Positions 30,141-35,353 of a stretch of 35,353 bases of DNA are shown in pieces. The DNA is taken from positions 1 through 35,353 of the forward strand of contig JAHLKC010000232.1 in the NCBI GenBank assembly GCA_025449115.1, written 5' to 3'. A model generated the notes under the pieces. That model was given only the letters and a program-made list of their open reading frames with translations. It made no database searches and had not been told where the DNA came from. The translations under genes and the position numbers were made by a program. This stretch comes from Chytridium lagenaria. Its lineage: Eukaryota > Chytridiomycota > Chytridiomycetes > Chytridiales > Chytridiaceae. How positions within the stretch are numbered: the stretch's first letter is position 1; each line of letters starts with the position of its first letter.

Positions 30141-31737
30141 ATGGGCCCCGTTCAAGCATCAGTCAGTGGTCTGACTATCTCACCTCCCCTTGCTGGTCAC
30201 AACCCAACAACAGCACCAAGGCCAAGGCACAATGACCCTTATACCACCCCTCCCATCCAGTCCGTCCCCTCTATCCTCTACCTTATATAGATTGGGATCA
30301 GCGGAAGGCCACCTCTCCATGCCTTTAAGCTACAACACAGACGTGCCCATGGACGCCAACTCAGACGATCCGGAACTTGAAATTCTCCCTCAAGAACCGC
30401 CGTCGCCTGGAGGCCAGGCAACACGGAGGCTCCCGCGGCCGTTGAAATTTTAGCTATGGCTCAAGGCCCGTCATGCTCAGCAGAACTATCGGTCGGAGCG
30501 CTCAAGTCTTTCTGAATACCTGACAACGCAGTCACGCGTAAACTCCACCTCAACCTCTGCGTCTGGAAGCAATGAGACGCGGTCGCAGCAAAGCCAGCAA
30601 TACATGAATTGGATTCGTGACTCAATTGCGACTGGTAGCCTGCCGCATTCATCATTGTCTGGCTCAGCCACCACCACCTCCGGAACAGCCTTTACAGGTT
30701 CCACCTCCAGCAATGGTGTTCGTCCACGTTATAGCTTGCAGCAAGTTCAGCAATACATGGCCAGGATGCAAGAACTAAGACGCCTGAGGTCTGCCAATCA
30801 ACCTCAACCCTCATCCAACTCAACCGTATCCGCCGCAACCCTTCAAGAGCTGACTACCCGTCGTAACAGAGCGATAGCCATTCACAACTCCCAGATGGAA
30901 GCCACCAACTCCACATCTCAAATCTCCTCCTCCTCAACTCAACCTTCCTCAACCCAACACCACGTCCACCACCACCACCACAGACATATCCACCAACACG
31001 TCTCCGCAAACCCTCCCACTCCCCAATCGCAATCCTCAACGCCCATCTCCACCTCGACACCCTTCACCATGACCCTTCCACGTGCTCCACCAACCCCTGT
31101 GACGGCCACTACCCGGCCAACAGCTCCAACGCGTCAACATCCGGCCCTAGCTCAACGTCCCCGCTCAAACTACTCAAACCCTTTTGTTCACCCCCATTCC
31201 GGTCTAAAGCTGTTTGCAAGCTCTTTTGTCGGCACTGTGATACTCTTGTCTGCACAAGGGGCATGAAGGCGATTTTGTTGGGAGATACACGCGTGGAATT
31301 GTATTCGACAGATTCACCGCCTGAGCAAGTTAACCTTGTCGAAAAGGATTATTTGACGAGGAACTGTCAGTGTCGGATTAAGATATTGCATGTTTGAGAT
31401 GGTAAGTCAATAGTATAGTCGAAACCTTTCCTAACAACGGTTTTTCTTCCAGTGGTAACGTTATTGGGTATCACGTCACCCAGCCCTGCGAATCTGTCTG
31501 GAAAGTTGCAACAATGGGCATTTCTGGATGTTCCTTGCAGACGGGGTGGCGTCGAGGGATCGTGTTGCGACGGGAGATGGGAGTAAGTCTCGGAATTCGT
31601 TTCTTCATTTTTGTATTTACACTACCATCCATTTATAACGCCTTCTTCTTTCAGCCAAGAAACTTTTATGGGCGATGCTTCCATGCGTCGAAAATGATGT
31701 GGACGTGGAGATGAATTACGACCTTTTGTGTCGATGA
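30141..31737 (+). CDS. FAM72-domain protein with long disordered N-terminus
   Basis: The C-terminal domain is clear once two small frame changes are allowed: FRSKAVCKLFCRHCDTLVC, TRGMKAILLGDTRVELYSTD, DYLTRNCQCRIK, DIACLRCGNVIGYHV, CNNGHFWMFLADGVASRD and KKLLWAMLPCVENDVDVEM. These match the order and the Cys/His positions of animal FAM72 (two CxxC-type pairs, GMKA, CGN-x-x-GYHV, GHFWMF). Introns are 31402-31452 and 31583-31654; the first splits the CGN codon block as TG|T. Stop TGA is at 31735-31737. Upstream, from ATG 30141, comes about 350 codons of Ser/Thr/Gln/His-rich sequence with frame changes near 30280 and 30460. It includes QQVQQYMARMQELRRLRSAN, a short helix, and a His run near 30980. 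Human FAM72A binds the uracil glycosylase UNG2; fungal function is unknown. That the N-terminal part belongs to the same gene is inferred from continuity without an intervening terminator. Confidence 0.82.
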
Positions 31738-32357
31738 ACCGAATTTGGGAATTATAAATAACGATGATGTTGAGAAGCCGGATATCATTCCGCACCTGTT
31801 TTTTCTTTACCCCTATTTTATATCTTCCCTCCACCCTCTCACCCCCTAATCCCACCATCCCCCCTTTACTTCTTTATTTTGTTTTTCCACTTATAGAATG
31901 GATAGACTATCACAAACCTGACGATACACCCCTAAAGCTATGAACGTGCTTCTCTACCCCCAATTCCTAAACCCATAGACTTGTTTTGAAGCCTTACAGC
32001 GGGGTTGATACAACCCGCAAGACCTACAACCTAAATAATGAAATAGAGAATAGATTTTGCTTATGGAGCACAGAAACCCAATCATTTATATTTCAAAGAG
32101 TCGGTATCTTATTAAATCACGTTTTATGAAACGATTTATTATAAATATAAAATCTTTTTATTTTTTAATAAAGCCGACGTGAAGCATCAGATCCCTTGTA
32201 AAAATCATCCCTCATAGATGCTTCATCCAGAATACAAGCCTGAATTTGTTTCGTCATAGTGACAACACATCAGATAGATTTTCCAGTACCTCCCCTTTAC
32301 AACGCAACGCCAACACGCGCATGCCCACCATCCATAAATAATTCCTCAAAACCATAT
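31738..32357. other. Convergent intergenic region
   Basis: 3' flanks of the FAM72 gene (plus) and the CBS gene (minus). AT-rich from 32030 to 32170, with AATAAA at 32168-32173. No gene seen. Confidence 0.55.
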
Positions 32358-33787
32358 TCATTCATCCCCGCCAATATTCCTCGCCCAAACCAGTGCCTGA
32401 ATGATATTCGTCAAACTCACCACATCCCTCAACACCCCTTCCTCCTCCACAACCCAAACCCGATGCACCCTCCCCTTCAACACCTTCCTCATCGCCTCCC
32501 TCAACGTATCCGTCGGTCGACACGTGATGCTTGGGCGCAGGTCCTTTGGAGATTCCACGCGATGCGATTCGAGAATCAGAGTTTCAACGGTCGGATCTTT
32601 TGCTAGGAGTGAGAGAGGGACACGACGAATGTCGGAGAGGGAGAGGGTGGAGAAGAGGGTTCCGGAGGTTGTTGTGATGGCGACGGCTTGGAGATTGTTG
32701 AGGCCATGAATTGGAGCGCTTTGCGGGTTTTCATGCTGAAGGCGTATTAGTGTGATGTTTTTTAAAAAAAAAGTGGACTCACTGCCTGTCGATGCTAATG
32801 ACCATGTTCTTGTCTTTGTCGCCTAGAAGGTTCTTGTCATCGTCGCTCATAATGAGACCGAGTTCGATGAGGGTGGAGTCTGCTTTTGACTGGTGAATTC
32901 CGCAATGGCATTAACGAGTGTCAGAACAAGGATTCTATGAAAAGTTGAGCTTTGAGATGAATACCTCGAGTACCGAGTCATCATCGATGCGTTCGTAGAG
33001 GAATTTCACCACATCTGGGATGAGTAGGTGTTATAGAGTCGTTAAAATGGTGCACCTCAACGCCATCAAGAAACTAATACCCGAAACTCACCCAACTGTG
33101 AGCAAACATGATACGACATCCCATTATCCTTTGGATCGGCACCAAAAGTCTATGAATCCCCTCTGTCAACGCCCACCATCGCATCCCCCAACTTTGCCTC
33201 CTCCCATGCAACCCATATTCTCCGTCCCTCATAAGAAGACCCAAGCGCTTCGGAAACAGGTGCGTTGAGCGGGTTTCGCTGGGTCCGGATTCAGTCGACT
33301 GAATACTTTGCTCGAGGTAGAAGATGACTATATCTAGAATCTATGGGTTGCTTAGAGGATGGGTGAGAGGCTTGGGGTTCCGTACGCTTAGCATTCCAAT
33401 GTAGCTGCGCTTGCGGTAGGAGTCGACGACGCCATAATCGTTGACGGTGTCGTTAGAATATACCGGTAGGGCTATAAAAACAGATCAGTTCCATCATCCA
33501 TTCGTAGAAAGAGTTCCAACGCAACAAATGTGAAGAAAGGAAGCACCTGATGCAGCGACAGCACGAAAGAAAACGCGGGGTAAGGTTGCAGTGGCGAAGG
33601 AGACCAAACAACACAAATAATTTATAAAACTATATAACCCACCCAGCACATCATGCTCCGACAAGATCGTGAAAGCATCCAGCACCGTATCCTCATCCGA
33701 AACATCAAACAACGGCCTGTCGCTGTCAATGACCCTCGATATTGGCACCGTCGTCAATACACTCGAAGGCGGCTCCACATCAAACAT
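32358..33787 (-). CDS. CBS-domain protein, AMPK-gamma/Sds23 type
   Basis: At least three CBS-type units can be read. The first: PLFDVSDEDTVLDAFTILSE, HDV, then after an intron LALPVYSNDTVNDYGVVDSY, SYIGMLS and ILDIVIFYLEQS. A middle region reads VVKFLYERIDDDSVLE, KADSTLIELGLIMSDDDKNL and NLQAVAITTTSGTLFSTLSL with SDIRRVPL. The last: LRPSITCRPTDTLREAMRKV, GRVHRVWVVEEEGVLRDVVS and LTNIIQALVW. HRVWVV followed by a V/L-S-L-x-x-I-I-x-x-L motif is characteristic of the AMPK gamma subunit (Snf4) and relatives such as Sds23, which bind adenine nucleotides between CBS pairs. Five or six introns interrupt it, with GT-AG ends (for example just after DVLG near 33640). Frames break near 33250 and 32720. 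Stop at 32358. The start at 33787 is the first ATG; an upstream in-frame exon (from about 33880) is possible. Confidence 0.8.
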
Positions 33788-33824
33788 GACTATATAGTTG
33801 TAAAATCAAACTTTCTCAAGAAAA
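33788..33824. promoter_or_regulatory. Very short divergent promoter interval
   Basis: Only 37 bases separate the start codon of the CBS gene (33787, minus) from that of the NDUFAF6-like gene (33825, plus). Any core promoter or leader must overlap the other gene. On the minus strand the interval ends in TACAACTATATAG before the CBS start, which could instead be a 3' splice site. Confidence 0.45.
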
Positions 33825-34929
33825 ATGAAATCGCTCACTCCAGCAGTGAAAGCGGCATTCAGGCATTGCCAGGATGCCGTCAGATCGAAGGACTGGGAGA
33901 ATTACATGGCGACGTTGTTTTTGCCGCCGTTTGCAAAGCATGCGGGGTGGGCGATTAGGGCGTTTAATGTGGAGGTTGCGTCGATCAGAGAGCATATTAG
34001 AGGAGGGGGAGGGGCGGGTGTGTTGCCCGGGAAGATGAGAATACAGTTTTGGCGAGATGCGATTGCGGATATGTACAAGGTATGTGCCTTCAGGAGTGAT
34101 TTCTACCGTCTTGTATGGTTGTATTTTGGCTTCACTGTAAGACGATTGGTTTCGGATGCAGTTGATATTTTTGCATGTCATAGGGTCAAGTGAGAGAACA
34201 TCCAGTTTTGACGGCGTTGGCGTTTTCGTTGGAGTATTCGGATCTCTCGCAATCATGGTTCAAGAGAATATTGAGCGAAAGAGTATGTCAGGCTTTTCAT
34301 CTCCTTTTCCTTATCTTTCTTTCTTTGAGCGCGCATGCCCGAAATTTATGCTGATATTCGTATGCGTCAAAACATTATTACAATATACAGGAAGCCGACC
34401 TAGAAGATCAACAACCCAGCACCATCGCCGACCTTGAAAAATATGGCGAAAATACAGCATCCGCTCTCCTCTACCTCCAACTCGAAGCCGCCGGCATCCA
34501 CGACCACAAAATCGACCATCTCGCCAGCCACATAGGAAAAGCCTCCACCATCACCACCCTCCTCCGCGCAACTCCCTACCACCTTTCCAACCGTCGCATC
34601 TGCATTCCCGCTGAAACAATGGCTAAACACCTCATCTCCTCCGAACAAATCTTTCGACAGGGTCCGACACAAGCATTTAACGATGCGGTGTTTGATGTCG
34701 CGACTGTTGCGCATAATCATCTGTCGACGGCGAGAGCGCATTTGAGGGAGATGAAGGAGAAGGGGATGTGGATCCGGTGATTGTTGCGACGATGCTGCCT
34801 GGCGTGCCTTGTGAATTGTTTTAAAAAGGCTAGAGAAGTCGGTTTGATGTTTTTGAGAGGGGTTTGGCGGTGAGGGATTGGAGAGTGCCATTCGTGTTGT
34901 GGAATAGACATCGCAAGAACACGTTCTGA
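33825..34929 (+). CDS. NDUFAF6-like mitochondrial complex I assembly factor
   Basis: Member of the squalene/phytoene synthase superfamily, in the NDUFAF6 branch that helps assemble the ND1 module of complex I in mitochondria. Landmarks: RSKDWENYMATLFLPPFAKH, AGWAIRAFNVEVASIREHI, MRIQFWRDAIADMYK, WFKRILSEREADLED, LEKYGENTASALLYLQLEAA, HLASHIGKASTITTLLRATP and FNDAVFDVATVAHNHLSTAR. Exons are 33825-34079, 34184-34282 and from 34391. The frame stops early at 34779 (GMWIR), but one extra base there gives DVDPVIVATMLPGVPCELF and, after a second change near 34815, LAVRDWRVPFVLWNRHRKN and a stop at 34927-34929, restoring the family C-terminus. The aspartate-rich catalytic motifs of true prenyl synthases are not seen, as in the human protein. 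No clear mitochondrial presequence precedes residue 1, so an upstream exon could be missing. Confidence 0.9.
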
Positions 34930-34977
34930 ATAAAGTATTGTTAATGCGGGTGACAACTTGTGAAAAAGAAAAACGTC

Positions 34978-35353
34978 ATGCAGAGCGCTTTCAGTGTCAA
35001 GGTTTTGAGACAGTTGCATACGGGCCGGTCTGGAATCGTTGATGTGTGTAGCAGCTGTGCTATTCAGAAAGTAGCACGTTGGACGCTGCCAATTGAGTCG
35101 ACTCCATTCAAACTGTCCAAAGCAAGGCATTCTAGCACAAGAAATACTGTTCTGGACATTACACCAGTAGAAACCGTGAAGCCCATCAACTATCAAGACA
35201 AAGCCTTGAAGGAACTCTCTGGGCTCCTTAGCAGAGCGTCCAAAATTATAGACTCAGAGACGTTTCAAGGCTCGCAGGATCTCATCAGCGAAGATAAAGC
35301 CATGGCGTTTGATCTTGACACTATCATGAACTCGCTGGGATACGTGGATGCGG
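34978..35353 (+). CDS. N-terminal part of a probable mitochondrial protein, cut by the window end
   Basis: From ATG at 34978 the frame is open for 125 codons to the edge without a stop. It begins MQSAFSVKVLRQLHTGRSG and continues with ARHSSTRNTVLDITPVETV, KPINYQDKALKELSGLLSRA, KIIDSETFQGSQDLISEDK and AFDLDTIMNSLGYVD. The first 55 residues are basic and Ser/Arg-rich with no acidic cluster, as in a mitochondrial targeting sequence. The later part is helical and charged. No family recognised. The gene starts 48 bases after the NDUFAF6-like stop on the same strand, leaving almost no room for a separate promoter. Confidence 0.7.
   Translation, partial: MQSAFSVKVLRQLHTGRSGIVDVCSSCAIQKVARWTLPIESTPFKLSKARHSSTRNTVLDITPVETVKPINYQDKALKELSGLLSRASKIIDSETFQGSQDLISEDKAMAFDLDTIMNSLGYVDA

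Noticed and set aside
29535..30174. Two overlapping plus-strand open frames before the FAM72 gene
   Set aside because: No domain or low-complexity pattern in common with the downstream protein; more likely promoter DNA.

Overview
The window reads as nuclear DNA of a filamentous or chytrid-like fungus. Genes are split by short GT-AG introns (about 45 to 250 bp), a tRNA-Tyr gene has the usual eukaryotic intron after its anticodon, promoters carry TATA-like boxes, and many products are secreted proteins with Asn/Gln/Gly/Pro-rich linkers. A FAM72-domain protein fits an early-diverging fungus, but the sequence alone does not settle the phylum. I see no transposase, reverse transcriptase, rRNA or CRISPR array.

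Layout. 1-1531: no gene. 1532-6482: two tandem plus-strand genes for secreted proteins. Both end in the domain that fungal databases often carry under the misleading name 'ribosomal protein s17', preceded by Cys modules and Asn/Gln- or Pro/Ala-rich linkers. 8092-10144: a long disordered Ser/Arg/Asp-rich protein. 10535-11814 (minus): glyoxalase II in six exons. 12165-13067 and 14192-15089 (minus): a tandem segmental duplication of a three-finger zinc-finger gene, the second copy broken. 16179-16837 (minus): an unrecognised secreted protein. 17618-18618 (minus): a third zinc-finger paralogue. 19123-19760 (minus): an EIF1AD-like protein. 20118-20735: an eight-Cys, GPI-anchored surface protein. 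21795-21885: tRNA-Tyr. 22542-24095 (minus): another secreted Cys-module protein. 26263-28994 (minus): a large disordered protein. 30141-31737: a FAM72 protein. 32358-33787 (minus): a CBS-domain protein of AMPK-gamma/Sds23 type, divergent from 33825-34929, an NDUFAF6-like complex I assembly factor. 34978 to the edge: the start of a probably mitochondrial protein.

The housekeeping genes are methylglyoxal detoxification, an eIF1A-like factor, complex I assembly and an energy-sensor-type CBS protein. They are not an operon and are interspersed with fast-evolving secreted and zinc-finger families. Three of the secreted proteins appear to share a Cys-containing module, the best candidate here for an undescribed protein family.

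Caution: most genes have reading frames broken by what look like single missing bases, often in short homopolymers, while homology carries straight through. This is best explained by uncorrected long-read errors, so coding spans below run from the first to last recognised codon and protein ends are approximate. A few lesions, such as the TGA replacing a zinc-ligand Cys codon at 14192-14194, are substitutions and may be real.
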